DNA of 64,000 nt from Pseudomonas sp. UBA6562 (GTDB taxonomy: Bacteria; Pseudomonadota; Gammaproteobacteria; Pseudomonadales; Pseudomonadaceae), in contig NZ_DJJS01000007.1 in assembly GCF_002434265.1 (NCBI RefSeq), positions 179,852-243,851 on the forward strand. The letters are read 5' to 3'. Made by a program: the position numbers and the translations under genes. Below, one piece after another: positions 43,256 to 52,442 of this stretch. Each line of letters begins with the position of its first letter. The first letter of the stretch is position 1. Below the pieces are notes generated by a model. The model worked only from the letters and a program-made list of their open reading frames with translations. It was not told where the DNA came from and ran no database searches.

Positions 43256-44650
43256 TCAGGCCGACCGCGCGCCCTGAGCCGGACACTTCAAGACCAACTT
43301 GGCACCGCCCAGATCGCTTTCCCCGATCTCCAGCTCATATCCATGCAGGTCGACGATGGCCGCTACGATCGACAGCCCCAACCCGAACCCCGCATGGCGA
43401 TGGCCTTCCTCGCTGCGGTAAAAGCGCTTGAGCACGGCCTGGCGCTCATCGATGGGAATGCCTGGCCCGCTGTCTTCCACCGCCACCCGCAGCGCTTTGT
43501 CCTCGGTACTGGCGACGATGCGCACCTGGCCGCCTTGCGGGGTGAACTTGATGGCATTGCCCACCAGGTTGGCCAGCGCCTCGAACAGCAGCTCGCGGTC
43601 GCCATTGAGCGGTGGCAACTGCGGCGGCTGCTGCAGGCTCAAGCGAATGGCCCCGTCTTCGGCCAGTGGCAGGTAGAAATCGTGCAGTTCCAGCAACAAG
43701 CCATGGGGGTCGAGTTCGAGGAAACCGGCACGGCGACGGCGGTCTTCCAGTTCGCTGATGCGCAGCAGCCCACGGAAGCGCGCCATCAGCGTGTCGGTTT
43801 CGCCGATGGCTTGGTCCAGGGCCTCGGCCAGCGGATCGTGCTCGCCGCTTTGCTGGCGGATGCGGTACAGCTGGGCGCGCAGCCGGGTCAGTGGCGTGCG
43901 CAGGTCGTGGGCGATGTTGTCGCACACGCCCTTGACCTCATGCATCAGCCGCTCGATGCGGTCGAGCATGGCGTTGACGATGGCCGCCAGCATGTCCAGT
44001 TCGTCGCGCCGCGACGACAACGGCAAACGATGGGTCAGATCGCCCGCGACGATCAGCTCGGCACTGGCCTGCACCGCACGGATACGCTTGAGCGGGCGCC
44101 GGCGCAACCAGTACCAGCCGGCGAAACCCGGAATCAGGGTCAGGGAAATGCCCCATAGCAAGGCATCGAGAATGATCCGCGTGACCACGAACAACGAGCC
44201 GTTGTCGCGCAGCAGCACCAGCCAGCGTCCATCCTTGATCTGGATGGCGACGGCATCGCAGCTGTCCTGCGGCAAATGCGGGTTGCCCACGTCCAGGCAC
44301 TGCTTGAGCTCGTGGATGGTGCCGTCGAGCGCCAAGCCCGGCGGGAACGCACGAACGCGCCCACCCAGCGGATTGAGCTTGGCGTCGAACAGCCCGTAGG
44401 CATCGAAGGCACGCTGCTCGAACGCTTCGCTCGCGACCAGGGCGTCGTCGAGCTGCTTGCCGCTCATGTGCGCGAACAGGTGCTGGCGTTGCAGCATGGA
44501 GTGGCGGGTGAGCTTGTTCAGGTAGCTCGACACCTCGAAGTACAACACCCCCATGAGGATGCTGCTCCAGGCGACGAACAGGAAGCTGTACAGCGCTAGC
44601 AGACGGCTGGTGGACGAACTCCAGCCCTTAGACGGGTTCGGCAATGGCAT
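43256..44650 (-). CDS. Two-component sensor histidine kinase (EnvZ-like, membrane)
   Basis: The 464-residue protein has TM1 (about residues 15-38), a periplasmic domain of about 125 residues containing two cysteines (KQCLDVG and DSCDAV), TM2 (about 162-182), HAMP, HisKA (NIAHDLRTPLTR) and HATPase (NLVGNAIKF, DSGPGIP, GFGLGLSI). It overlaps the response regulator gene by 23 bases, so the two are translated together. The signal is unknown. The cysteine pair could form a disulfide or bind metal. Confidence 0.92.
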   Translation of the reverse strand: MPLPNPSKGWSSSTSRLLALYSFLFVAWSSILMGVLYFEVSSYLNKLTRHSMLQRQHLFAHMSGKQLDDALVASEAFEQRAFDAYGLFDAKLNPLGGRVRAFPPGLALDGTIHELKQCLDVGNPHLPQDSCDAVAIQIKDGRWLVLLRDNGSLFVVTRIILDALLWGISLTLIPGFAGWYWLRRRPLKRIRAVQASAELIVAGDLTHRLPLSSRRDELDMLAAIVNAMLDRIERLMHEVKGVCDNIAHDLRTPLTRLRAQLYRIRQQSGEHDPLAEALDQAIGETDTLMARFRGLLRISELEDRRRRAGFLELDPHGLLLELHDFYLPLAEDGAIRLSLQQPPQLPPLNGDRELLFEALANLVGNAIKFTPQGGQVRIVASTEDKALRVAVEDSGPGIPIDERQAVLKRFYRSEEGHRHAGFGLGLSIVAAIVDLHGYELEIGESDLGGAKLVLKCPAQGARSA

Positions 44651-45308
44651 AGCCCGAGCCCCGTACGGTGCGGATCAGCGGCGTCTGGCCGGGCGAGTCG
44701 ATCTTCTTGCGCAGGCGGCCGATGTGCACGTCGATCAGGTTGGTGCCCGGATCGAAATGGTAGCCCCAGACTTCCTCGAAGATCATCATCCGCGTGATCA
44801 CCTGGCCGGCGTGGCGCATCAGGTATTCGAGCAGCTTGTACTCGGTGGGCAGCAGGTTGAGGGTGTGTGCGCCGCGCCGGGCTTCGTGGCTGATCAGGTC
44901 GAGCTCCAGGTCGCAGACCTGCAGGCGGGTCTGGGTCACCGGCACGCTGTTGCGGCGCAACAGCACTTCCACGCGCGCGGCCATCTCGTCGGAGGCGAAC
45001 GGCTTGGTCAGGTAGTCGTCGCCACCGGCGCGCAGGCCACGGACACGTTCGTCGACGTCCGACAGCGCGCTGATCATCAGGATCGGCGTGGCGATCTTGA
45101 GGTTGCGCAGGGTGGTGACGATGGTCAGGCCGTCGACCTCGGGCAGCATGCGGTCGAGGGTGATCAGGTCGTAGCCGCCGCCGATGGCCTTGGACAACCC
45201 CTCGCGACCATTGTCCGCCCAGTCCACCTCGAGGCCATGGCTGGTCAGCTCGGCGACGATTTCCTGGGCGGTGACGGCGTCATCTTCGATGGTCAGTACG
45301 CGGGGCAT
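44628..45308 (-). CDS. OmpR-family response regulator
   Basis: The 226-residue protein has an N-terminal receiver (LTIEDDA acidic pocket, phosphorylated Asp in LITLDRMLP, Lys in YLTKPFA). A winged-helix DNA-binding domain (LLPTEYKLLEYLMRHAGQV, VDVHIGRLRKKID, TVRGSGYAI) follows. The kinase gene follows with an overlap. The genus has many OmpR pairs and the regulon cannot be read from sequence. The 160-base upstream region includes the large inverted repeat at 45396-45454. Confidence 0.93.
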   Translation of the reverse strand: MPRVLTIEDDAVTAQEIVAELTSHGLEVDWADNGREGLSKAIGGGYDLITLDRMLPEVDGLTIVTTLRNLKIATPILMISALSDVDERVRGLRAGGDDYLTKPFASDEMAARVEVLLRRNSVPVTQTRLQVCDLELDLISHEARRGAHTLNLLPTEYKLLEYLMRHAGQVITRMMIFEEVWGYHFDPGTNLIDVHIGRLRKKIDSPGQTPLIRTVRGSGYAIAEPV

Positions 45309-45395
45309 GCTTATACCTGGGCAGCGGGTTGAGTCCGGATTGTGCCAAAGAATAGCCGTTGGCCGATTTAAGAAAAATTCATCTGCCGCAAATGC

Positions 45396-45454
45396 GCGCG
45401 GGGTGCGACCGCCGGCGCCTACACCCGGTAGGTCGCGGCGGGCGCACCCCGCGC
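45396..45454. repeat. Large imperfect inverted repeat (19-bp arms)
   Basis: GCGCGGGGTGCGACCGCCG (45396-45414) pairs with CGGCGGGCGCACCCCGCGC (45436-45454) with one mismatch and a 21-base loop. It lies just after the ilvE stop and upstream of the response regulator gene. It may terminate ilvE transcription or be a Pseudomonas palindromic element. A T-rich stretch (AATTTTTC) appears about 15-20 bases beyond it on the ilvE strand. Confidence 0.75.
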
Positions 45455-45469
45455 TGCAAGCCGGAAAAG

Positions 45470-46489
45470 TCAGTCGACCTTGACGATCCAGCCGGCCGGC
45501 GCTTCGACGTCACCGCTCTGGATGCCGGTCAGTTCGGCATAGAGCTTCTGGGTGACCGGGCCGACTTTTTCCAGGTCATGGAAGACGTGCAGCTTGCCGT
45601 TGTACTCAATGCCGCCAATGGGCGTGATCACCGCAGCGGTACCGCAGGCGCCCGCTTCGATGAAGCGGTCCAGCGCGTCGATCTCGACATCGCCCTCGAC
45701 CACTTTCAAGCCCAGACGCGAAGCGGCCAGCTCCATCAGCGAGAGGCGGGTGATGCCCGGCAGCACCGAGGCCGACTTGGGCGTGACGAATTCGTCGTTG
45801 GCGGTGATGCCGAAGAAGTTCGCCGAGCCGACTTCCTCGATTTTGGTGTGGGTCAGCGGGTCGAGGTAGATGGCGTCGGCGAAGTTGGCCTTCTTCGCTT
45901 CGGCGCCCGGCTGCAGGCTGGCGGCGTAGTTGCCACCGACCTTGGCCGCACCGGTGCCTTGCGGGGCGGCGCGGTCGAAGCTGGAGATCTGGAAGTTGTG
46001 CGGCTTCATGCCACCTTTGAAGTACGAACCCACTGGAATGGCGAAGACCGAGAAGATGAACTCGGGCGCGGTGCGCACGCCGATGTTGTCACCGGTGCCG
46101 ATGACGAAGGGGCGCAGGTACAGCGCGCCTTTGCCGTGCGGCGGCACGAATTTTTCGTTGGCCTTGACCACCTGCTTGCAGGCGTCGATGAACACCTCGG
46201 CCGGCACCTGCGGCATCAACAAGCGGGCGCAGCTGCGGGCCATGCGTGCGGCGTTCTGGTCGGGGCGGAACAGGTTGATCGAACCGTCCTTGCAGCGGTA
46301 GGCCTTGAGGCCTTCGAAGCACTGCTGGCCGTAGTGCAGGGCGGTGGAGCCTTCGCTGATGTGCAGGACGTTGTCGTCGGTCAGGGTGCCGTTGTCCCAC
46401 TCGCCGTTGCGCCACACGGACAGGTAGCGCTTGTCGGTCTTGATGTAGTCAAAGCCCAGCTTGTCCCAGTTAATGCTTTCGTTGCTCAT
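45470..46489 (-). CDS. ilvE: Branched-chain amino acid aminotransferase
   Basis: The start at 46489 gives 339 residues, typical for the BCAT2-like class. Fold-IV PLP signatures are present: the catalytic Lys183 in GAAKVGGNYAAS, and EVGSANFFGI and GACGTAAVITPIG in the C-terminal half. The enzyme interconverts valine, leucine and isoleucine with their 2-oxo acids in the cytoplasm. GAGGGTG serves as ribosome binding site. The longer reading from 46570 has no site and would add a non-conserved leader. It is monocistronic here. Confidence 0.95.
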   Translation of the reverse strand: MSNESINWDKLGFDYIKTDKRYLSVWRNGEWDNGTLTDDNVLHISEGSTALHYGQQCFEGLKAYRCKDGSINLFRPDQNAARMARSCARLLMPQVPAEVFIDACKQVVKANEKFVPPHGKGALYLRPFVIGTGDNIGVRTAPEFIFSVFAIPVGSYFKGGMKPHNFQISSFDRAAPQGTGAAKVGGNYAASLQPGAEAKKANFADAIYLDPLTHTKIEEVGSANFFGITANDEFVTPKSASVLPGITRLSLMELAASRLGLKVVEGDVEIDALDRFIEAGACGTAAVITPIGGIEYNGKLHVFHDLEKVGPVTQKLYAELTGIQSGDVEAPAGWIVKVD

Positions 46490-46600
46490 GACACCCTCGA
46501 TTGTCTTGTCCGTGCTGTTGATGCGCACACGCCACGATAATACAAACCGCATCGGTTCGGAAACGCTCACCCGGCAAATGCGCGCTGGTCGAGGTGCCCC

Positions 46601-47212
46601 CTAGCGGCCTGCAAGGTCGCCAGGCGTGTCGATGTCGAGCCAGATGCCGGGGTCGGCCACCTCGACGTCGAGACAGGCCTGCGGATGGGCTTGCAACACG
46701 GCTCGGCCGCCCTGATCGCCACCGACCTGTTCCAGCTCGGGCCAGAATCGCCGGCCGAACAGGACCGGATGGCCGCGGCGGCCATCGCGGCAGGGCAGGA
46801 CGATGCAGTCGGCCGTCGCCGCTTCGCGCAAGCGCAATGGGGTGTCGTCCGCCAGCCAGGGCATGTCGCCCAACAATACCGCAAGCACGCAGGCCTGGCT
46901 TTCCCGCATCGCCGTCACGCCCGCCGCCAGGCTCGCGCCCATGCCTTGCTCGGCGTTCTGAGCGCGCACCACCCGCACGCCGTGCGGCAAGCCCAACGCC
47001 TGCGCGTCGTCATGCCCGGCGAGGACCACCCAGACCTCATCGAATTGCGCCTGTGCGCGGCGCACGGTGGTCGCCAGCACGGTCTGCCCGTCGCCCAGCC
47101 GCGCCAGGCGTTTGTCGCTGCCGAAACGGCGCCCGCGGCCCGCCGCCAGGACCAATGCGGCGCAGGTCGCGGCGCCTTCTGGGCAGACGGTACTCAGTTG
47201 CTTTGAACGCAT
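46601..47212 (-). CDS. MocA-like molybdopterin cytidylyltransferase
   Basis: The start at 47212 follows GGGAG and gives 203 residues. The N-terminal AALVLAAGRGRRFGSDKRL is the nucleotide-binding signature of the MobA/MocA family. VLLGDMPW supplies the metal-binding aspartate and GRRGHPVLF the substrate loop, and IDTPGDL lies at the C-terminus. MocA transfers CMP to molybdopterin to make the cytosine dinucleotide cofactor that xanthine-oxidase-family enzymes use. It lies divergent to such an operon (47302-51013), which supports the function. Confidence 0.88.
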   Translation of the reverse strand: MRSKQLSTVCPEGAATCAALVLAAGRGRRFGSDKRLARLGDGQTVLATTVRRAQAQFDEVWVVLAGHDDAQALGLPHGVRVVRAQNAEQGMGASLAAGVTAMRESQACVLAVLLGDMPWLADDTPLRLREAATADCIVLPCRDGRRGHPVLFGRRFWPELEQVGGDQGGRAVLQAHPQACLDVEVADPGIWLDIDTPGDLAGR

Positions 47213-47301
47213 GCCAGTGGCTCCCGGTCGGACTCTGATAAGCAGAATAAGCAGCCTGCGGCTGCACATAACGACAGCATACCGACCGTGAGGCTTGAGA
47301 G

Positions 47302-47820
47302 ATGAGCGATTCCGACTGTACTACGGCCAGCCAGCCGCTTGAGCTGACCATCAACGGCAAGCGCCAGACGCTGCAGGTGCAGCCCTGGCTGACCTTGTTA
47401 GACCTGTTGCGCGAGCGCCTGGACCTGACCGGCAGCAAGAAAGGCTGCGACCACGGCCAGTGCGGCGCCTGCACCGTGCTGCGCAACGGCCAGCGGGTCA
47501 ACGCCTGCCTGACCCTGGCGATCATGTGCCAGGGCGACAGCATCACCACCATCGAAGGCCTGGCCGAAGACGGCCGCCTGCACCCCTTGCAGGAAGCCTT
47601 CATCCGCCACGACGCCTTCCAGTGCGGCTACTGCACCCCAGGGCAGATCTGCTCGGCCGTGGCCCTGGCCAGCGAAGGCAAGGCCCTGAGCCGCGCCGAG
47701 ATCCAGGAAGGCATGAGCGGCAACCTGTGCCGCTGCGGCGCCTACGGCAATATCGTCGCGGCCGTGGAAGAAGCGCTGCCGCAGATGATCGCCAGCGATC
47801 AGGGAGGGGCACGGCCATGA
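47302..47820 (+). CDS. paoA: Molybdenum aldehyde dehydrogenase, 2Fe-2S subunit (PaoA-like)
   Basis: The 172-residue protein has two [2Fe-2S] domains: the plant-ferredoxin type CDHGQCGACTV plus a fourth Cys in NACLTL, and the helical type CGYCTPGQ plus NLCRCGAY. ATG 47302 sits behind GAGAG. The order of 2Fe-2S, FAD and Mo subunits as three genes matches the PaoABC aldehyde oxidoreductase. PaoA in E. coli has a Tat leader for the periplasm. None is visible here, so this enzyme may act in the cytoplasm. The stop overlaps the next start. Confidence 0.9.
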   Translation: MSDSDCTTASQPLELTINGKRQTLQVQPWLTLLDLLRERLDLTGSKKGCDHGQCGACTVLRNGQRVNACLTLAIMCQGDSITTIEGLAEDGRLHPLQEAFIRHDAFQCGYCTPGQICSAVALASEGKALSRAEIQEGMSGNLCRCGAYGNIVAAVEEALPQMIASDQGGARP

Positions 47821-48809
47821 TTCCGTTCGCCTACAGCAAACCCACCGACATCGCCAGCGCTTTAGAGCTGGCCGGCCCCAATGCGCGCTTCATCGCCGGC
47901 GGCACCAACCTGCTCGACCTGATGAAAGAGAACGTCGCCCAGCCCGAACAACTGATCGACATCACCGGCCTGCCACTGCGCGAGGTGAGTGCCAGCGCCA
48001 CCGGCGGCCTGCTCATCGGTGCCCTGGTGGGCAATGCCGAATTGGCCCAGCACCCCCGTGTGCAGGCCGACTACCCGCTGCTCGCCGAGGCCATCCTCGC
48101 CGGCGCTTCGCCGCAGTTGCGCAACATGGCCAGCACCGGCGGCAACCTGCTGCAACGCACGCGCTGCCCGTACTTCTACGACACCGGCACCCCGTGCAAC
48201 AAACGCGAGCCCGGCACCGGCTGCCCGGCGCGCACCGGCCTCAATCGCAACCACGCGATCCTCGGTGCCAGCGATCAGTGCGTCGCGACCCATCCCTCCG
48301 ACATGTGCGTGGCACTCGCAGCGCTGGAGGCGACCGTGCATGTGCAGGGCAAACAGGGCACCCGACACATTCCATTCGCCGAGTTCCATCGTCTGCCGGG
48401 CGACCAGCCCCAGCGCGACAACTGCCTGGCCGAAGACGAGCTCATCACCGCCGTCGAGCTGCCGGCCCCGCGCTTCGCCAAGCACGCGCGCTACCTGAAG
48501 ATCCGTGACCGCGCGTCCTACGCCTTCGCCCTGGTATCGGTGGCTGCGGCGCTGACCCTGGACGGCGACCGCATCGGTGAGTTGCGCCTGGCCCTGGGCG
48601 GCGTGGCGCACAAACCCTGGCGCGACGCCGAACTCGAAGCGCGCTTCAAAGGCCAGCCGGCCACCGCCGCCACCTACGCCGACATCGCCAAAGCCATGCT
48701 GCAAGGCGCGCAACCTTTGGAACACAACGCTTTCAAGGTCACGCTCGCGCACAACGCCATCATCCGTGCCCTGGGCCAGGCCCAGCAGCGCCAAGGAGCC
48801 ACCTCATGA
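47817..48809 (+). CDS. paoB: Molybdenum aldehyde dehydrogenase, FAD subunit (PaoB-like)
   Basis: ATG 47817 overlaps the previous stop (ATGA) and gives 330 residues. FAD-binding motifs are RFIAGGTNLLD and MASTGGNLLQRTRC. The cysteine-rich insertion CPYFYDTGTPCNKREPGTGC is the site of the extra [4Fe-4S] cluster known in PaoB and 4-hydroxybenzoyl-CoA-reductase-type FAD subunits. The subunit passes electrons from the 2Fe-2S centres to FAD and then to an acceptor. The stop overlaps the next start by four bases. Confidence 0.9.
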   Translation: MIPFAYSKPTDIASALELAGPNARFIAGGTNLLDLMKENVAQPEQLIDITGLPLREVSASATGGLLIGALVGNAELAQHPRVQADYPLLAEAILAGASPQLRNMASTGGNLLQRTRCPYFYDTGTPCNKREPGTGCPARTGLNRNHAILGASDQCVATHPSDMCVALAALEATVHVQGKQGTRHIPFAEFHRLPGDQPQRDNCLAEDELITAVELPAPRFAKHARYLKIRDRASYAFALVSVAAALTLDGDRIGELRLALGGVAHKPWRDAELEARFKGQPATAATYADIAKAMLQGAQPLEHNAFKVTLAHNAIIRALGQAQQRQGATS

Positions 48810-51013
48810 ATGCGCATGTAAAGCCCGTCAGCGGGCAGCCGCTGGACCGCACCGACGGCCCGGCCAAGGTCACGGGCAAGGCTCGCTACGCCGGTGAGTA
48901 CCCGGACGAAGGCTTGCTGTACGGCAGCGTGGTCTGCGGCAACGTCGCCAAAGGGCGCATCCGCTCCATCGATTGCAGCGCAGCCTTGGCGCTGGAAGGC
49001 GTTGTCGAGGTCATTCACCACCAGAACCGCCCCCCCATGGCGGGCGACGACGAGCCGTACCAGGACGACGACGCTGCCGACGGTCACCCGTTCCGCCCGC
49101 TGTTCAACGACCGCGTGCTGTACAGCGGCCAACCCCTGGCCTTGGTGATCGCCGAGAACCTGGAGCTGGCGCGCTACGCCGGCAGCCTGGTGCGCTTCGA
49201 GTTCGACACCCAGCCCCATGAGACCGACCTGCGCGCTGTGATCGACAAGGCCTACGACGCCCCGGCCGAACTGCCCAAGCCCCGTGGCGACTTCGCCAAG
49301 GCGTACGCGGCCGCACCCTTCACGATCGACGCCGAATACAGCACGCCCAACGAACACCACAACCCCATGGAGCCGCATGCCTCCACGGCGATCTACCAGG
49401 ACGACGGCAGCCTGCTGATCCATGACAAGACCCAGGGCACGCAAAACAGCCAGGACTACGTGACCAGCGTGTTCGAGCTGCCCAAGGAAAAGGTGCGCAT
49501 CTGCGCCGCGTTCGTCGGTGGGGCCTTCGGCTCGGGCCTGCGCCCGCAGTACCAGTTGGCCTTGGCGGTCATGGGCGCGCTCAAGCTCAAGCGCTCGGTG
49601 CGCGTCACCCTGACCCGGCAGCAGATGTTCACCTTCGGCTACCGTCCGCGTACGTTGCAGAAGCTGGAACTGGGCGCCGACAGCGAAGGCCGCCTGCTGG
49701 CCATCCACCACACCGCGACCGGCCAGACCTCGCGTTTCGAAGACTTCAGCGAGCACGTGGTGGAATGGAGCGGCATGCTCTACCGCTGCGACAACGTCGC
49801 CATGACCTACAAGCTGGCGGCCTTGGACGTGTACACCCCGCTGGACATGCGCGCGCCAGGCGCGGCTCTGGGCCTGATCGGCCTGGAGTGCGCCATGGAC
49901 GAGTTGGCGGAAAAAGTCGGCATCGATCCGGTGGCCCTGCGCCGCATCAACTTCGCCGACAGCAACGGCAACGAAGGCAAGCCGTATTCGAGTAAGGCCC
50001 TGCTGGCCTGCTATGAAGAGGGCGCCCGCCGCTTCGGCTGGGAGCAGCGCAACCCTGCGCCGCGCAGCCAGCAAGAAGGCGACGAGCTGATCGGCTGGGG
50101 CATGGCCGGTGGCGTCTGGGAATCGATGCAGATGAAAGCCAGCGCCAAGGCACGCCTCGATGCCAACGGCAAACTATGGGTCAGCAGCGCCACTACCGAC
50201 ATCGGCACCGGCACCTACACCGTCATGACCCAGATCGCAGCCGACGCAGCCGGCATGGCCATGCACGACGTGACCTTCCAGCTCGGCGACAGCTCGCTGC
50301 CCACAGCGCCCCTGCAAGGCGGCTCCTTCACCGTGTCGTCGGTGGGCTCGGCCGTGCGCCAGGCCTGTCAGTTGCTGCGCGGCAAACTGGTGGAGCTTGC
50401 CAAGTCGCGCTTCCCCGAGCTGGCCAAGGCTGCGGCGGAAGACTTCCAGGTGCATGAAGGGCGGCTGCACGTGGGCGAGCAGGCGTTCGATCTCGACGCG
50501 CTGCTCCAGGGCGCCGACGACGACGCCTTGGAAGTGCAGATCACTGCCGAACCGGGCTCCAAGCGCCAGGGCTTCGCCTGCGCCACCCATTCGGCGGTGT
50601 TCGTCGAGGTGCGTGTCGACGAGGCGCTGGGCACCGTGCGTGTGAGCCGAGTGGTCAGCGCCGTGGCGGCAGGCCGGGTCATCAACCCCAAGACCGCGCG
50701 CAGCCAGATTCTCGGTGGCGTGGTGTGGGGCGTGGGCATGGCGCTGCATGAGCAGGCCGAGGTCGACCATAACCTGGGTCGCACCATGAACCACAACCTG
50801 GCCGAGTACCACATCCCGGTGAACGCCGACATGGGTGAGGTGGACGTGGTCTTCGTCGATGAGCCGGACGACATCGTCAACGAACTGGGCTCCAAAGGTG
50901 TGGGCGAGATCGGTGTGGTGGGAGTGGCTGCGGCCATCTCCAACGCGCTGTACCACGCGACCGGGCGCCGGATTCGTGATTATCCGCTGACTGTGGACAA
51001 GGTGCTGGGTTAA
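48806..51013 (+). CDS. paoC: Molybdenum aldehyde dehydrogenase, Mo-cofactor subunit (PaoC-like)
   Basis: The 735-residue catalytic subunit starts in an ATGA overlap. Molybdopterin-binding segments include GGAFGSGLR, RAPGAALGLIG and QGGSFTVSSVGSA. The catalytic glutamate lies in GSKGVGEIG near residue 700. The family oxidises aldehydes (including aromatic ones) to acids with water as oxygen donor. The nearby MocA-like gene suggests the CMP form of the cofactor. Insertion chaperone XdhC/PaoD is missing from the operon and must be elsewhere or dispensable. Confidence 0.92.
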   Translation: MNAHVKPVSGQPLDRTDGPAKVTGKARYAGEYPDEGLLYGSVVCGNVAKGRIRSIDCSAALALEGVVEVIHHQNRPPMAGDDEPYQDDDAADGHPFRPLFNDRVLYSGQPLALVIAENLELARYAGSLVRFEFDTQPHETDLRAVIDKAYDAPAELPKPRGDFAKAYAAAPFTIDAEYSTPNEHHNPMEPHASTAIYQDDGSLLIHDKTQGTQNSQDYVTSVFELPKEKVRICAAFVGGAFGSGLRPQYQLALAVMGALKLKRSVRVTLTRQQMFTFGYRPRTLQKLELGADSEGRLLAIHHTATGQTSRFEDFSEHVVEWSGMLYRCDNVAMTYKLAALDVYTPLDMRAPGAALGLIGLECAMDELAEKVGIDPVALRRINFADSNGNEGKPYSSKALLACYEEGARRFGWEQRNPAPRSQQEGDELIGWGMAGGVWESMQMKASAKARLDANGKLWVSSATTDIGTGTYTVMTQIAADAAGMAMHDVTFQLGDSSLPTAPLQGGSFTVSSVGSAVRQACQLLRGKLVELAKSRFPELAKAAAEDFQVHEGRLHVGEQAFDLDALLQGADDDALEVQITAEPGSKRQGFACATHSAVFVEVRVDEALGTVRVSRVVSAVAAGRVINPKTARSQILGGVVWGVGMALHEQAEVDHNLGRTMNHNLAEYHIPVNADMGEVDVVFVDEPDDIVNELGSKGVGEIGVVGVAAAISNALYHATGRRIRDYPLTVDKVLG

Positions 51014-51498
51014 GCGATCAGGCGCAGCATTGCGCCGCACTGGCGATGGGCCGCCCTGTGGCCCTCGTTCGAATGCTTGATTGAAACTTCGATGGGCCGC
51101 AGCGCGGCCCTCGCTTTAATCTCCGAGCGCAACTGCAACAGTGCGTACTGCGGTTTTTGTCCTAACCCTTGATTGAGCTACGCGCCTCGCTTGAACCTTC
51201 TTTCGCAACTGCAAATGGACCGTACTGCAACCTTGGCCCTCAAGGCCTGATCGACACCACGTTGGTCGCATTCGGCCTCTCGCTAGGTGCTTGGCGAGTG
51301 AACCGAAGCGCCGCGCCGGTTGGCCCTTTCTGCATACGTCTCCAGTTAGGTCGGGGTGGCTCCAGAACGCGCAAGCGCTCGCTGGCCGTTAGTCGCAAAC
51401 CTCACGCCGACCTGATAGCTTGGTGCACCCTTCGAAAAACGGGCCGCCCGCGGCGGCTGCCTTTGCTCTGGTATGTGTTCAATTGGCGGAGTTCTCCC
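51014..51498 (+). other. 485-base spacer between the molybdoenzyme operon and the methyltransferase gene
   Basis: No supported gene is present. The stretch holds degenerate GC palindromic segments (GATGGGCCGC...GGCCCTCG appears twice, near 51046 and 51091) and two GCAACTGCAA copies (51129 and 51206). These look like eroded Pseudomonas intergenic repeats. The last 15 bases carry GGCGGAG, the ribosome binding site of the next gene. Confidence 0.5.
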
Positions 51499-52002
51499 AT
51501 GTCCTGCATCTACACCCTGATGGCCTCGCCCGTAGGCGTGCTCACGCTGGTGGCACGCAACGAACATCTCGCTGCCGTGCTCTGGGAGAACGAGCGTGAG
51601 AACCGCGTGCGTCTGGGTGCTTTGCAGCGCGACGACGAGCACCCGCTGTTGCAGGAAACGGCGCGCCAACTGGGCGAATATTTCGCAGGCTCGCGCCAGC
51701 GTTTCGACCTGCTGCTGGACTTCACCGGCACCGATTTCCAGCGCGAAGTCTGGTCGGCGTTGTTGACCATCCCGTTCGGCGAAACCCGCAGCTACGGCGA
51801 AATCGCCCGCCAGATCGGCAAACCCCAGGCTGTGCGCGCCGTCGGTGCCGCCAACGGTCGCAACCCCATTTCCATCGTCGCGCCATGCCACCGCGTGATC
51901 GGCGCTTCCGGGCGCCTGACCGGCTTCGCCGGCGGCCTGCCGGCCAAGCAATTACTGCTCAAGCTCGAAGGCGGCCAGGCTGTGCAGAGCGGGGCGCTCT
52001 GA
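51499..52002 (+). CDS. ogt: Methylated-DNA-protein cysteine methyltransferase
   Basis: ATG 51499 behind GGAG gives 167 residues; an upstream reading from 51169 would add 110 unrelated residues and is rejected. The active-site motif IVAPCHRVIG has the acceptor Cys130, preceded by the DNA-binding helix (GETRSYGEIARQIGKPQAVRAVG). The protein repairs O6-methylguanine by suicidal transfer of the methyl group. The length fits Ogt-type enzymes without an Ada regulatory domain. Confidence 0.94.
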   Translation: MSCIYTLMASPVGVLTLVARNEHLAAVLWENERENRVRLGALQRDDEHPLLQETARQLGEYFAGSRQRFDLLLDFTGTDFQREVWSALLTIPFGETRSYGEIARQIGKPQAVRAVGAANGRNPISIVAPCHRVIGASGRLTGFAGGLPAKQLLLKLEGGQAVQSGAL

Positions 52003-52174
52003 TCCGGTCGGACACTGTGGACGGTGCCTGTAATGCCCACGACACGAGCACTGCAGCCGACATCTGCAGCCATGCGGGAGCCAGCTGGGCTGCAGCCATC
52101 GCCCAACAGCGGGTCCTGCTCAGGCGATGCGTTGATGCCAGGTCGATGGTGTCATGGCCATTGGGCCGGCGGTG

Positions 52175-52320
52175 CCGGCCATCGCGGCTGAAGCCGCTCC
52201 AACAGGAGGTCGGTGCCATGTTGCAGCAGCTTCAGCCGCAGGAGTTTGGTGCCATGTCGGAGCGGTCTCAGCCGCAGGAGGTCTGTGCCATGTGGGAGCG
52301 GCTTCAGCCGCGATGGGCGG
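52175..52320. repeat. 36-bp tandem repeats flanked by a 20-bp perfect inverted repeat
   Basis: Three diverged 36-bp units (starting at 52212, 52248 and 52284) share TGCCATGT...CAGCCGCAGGAG. The segment ATCGCGGCTGAAGCCGCTCC (52181-52200) is the exact reverse complement of GGAGCGGCTTCAGCCGCGAT (52295-52314). The core is a common Pseudomonas palindromic element. The rest of 52003-52442 also holds a GGGCCGCTTTGCGGCCCA copy near 52377 and no gene. Confidence 0.8.
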
Positions 52321-52442
52321 CATCGCCGCCCTAGTCCATGCGCCGCGCAGAATCCGGCAAACGCACTTACAGGCTTAGGGCCGCTTTGCGGCCCATAGCG
52401 GCTGATCGGAGCGCCGAGCCGACAGCGCCTGCCAGTTTGCGC

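Noticed and set aside
51169..51498. Upstream in-frame extension of the methyltransferase gene
   Set aside because: The added 110 residues have no similarity to the family, and ATG 51499 has a good ribosome site.
52212..52319. 36-bp repeats considered as a CRISPR array
   Set aside because: The units are directly adjacent and diverged, without unique spacers, and no cas gene is present.
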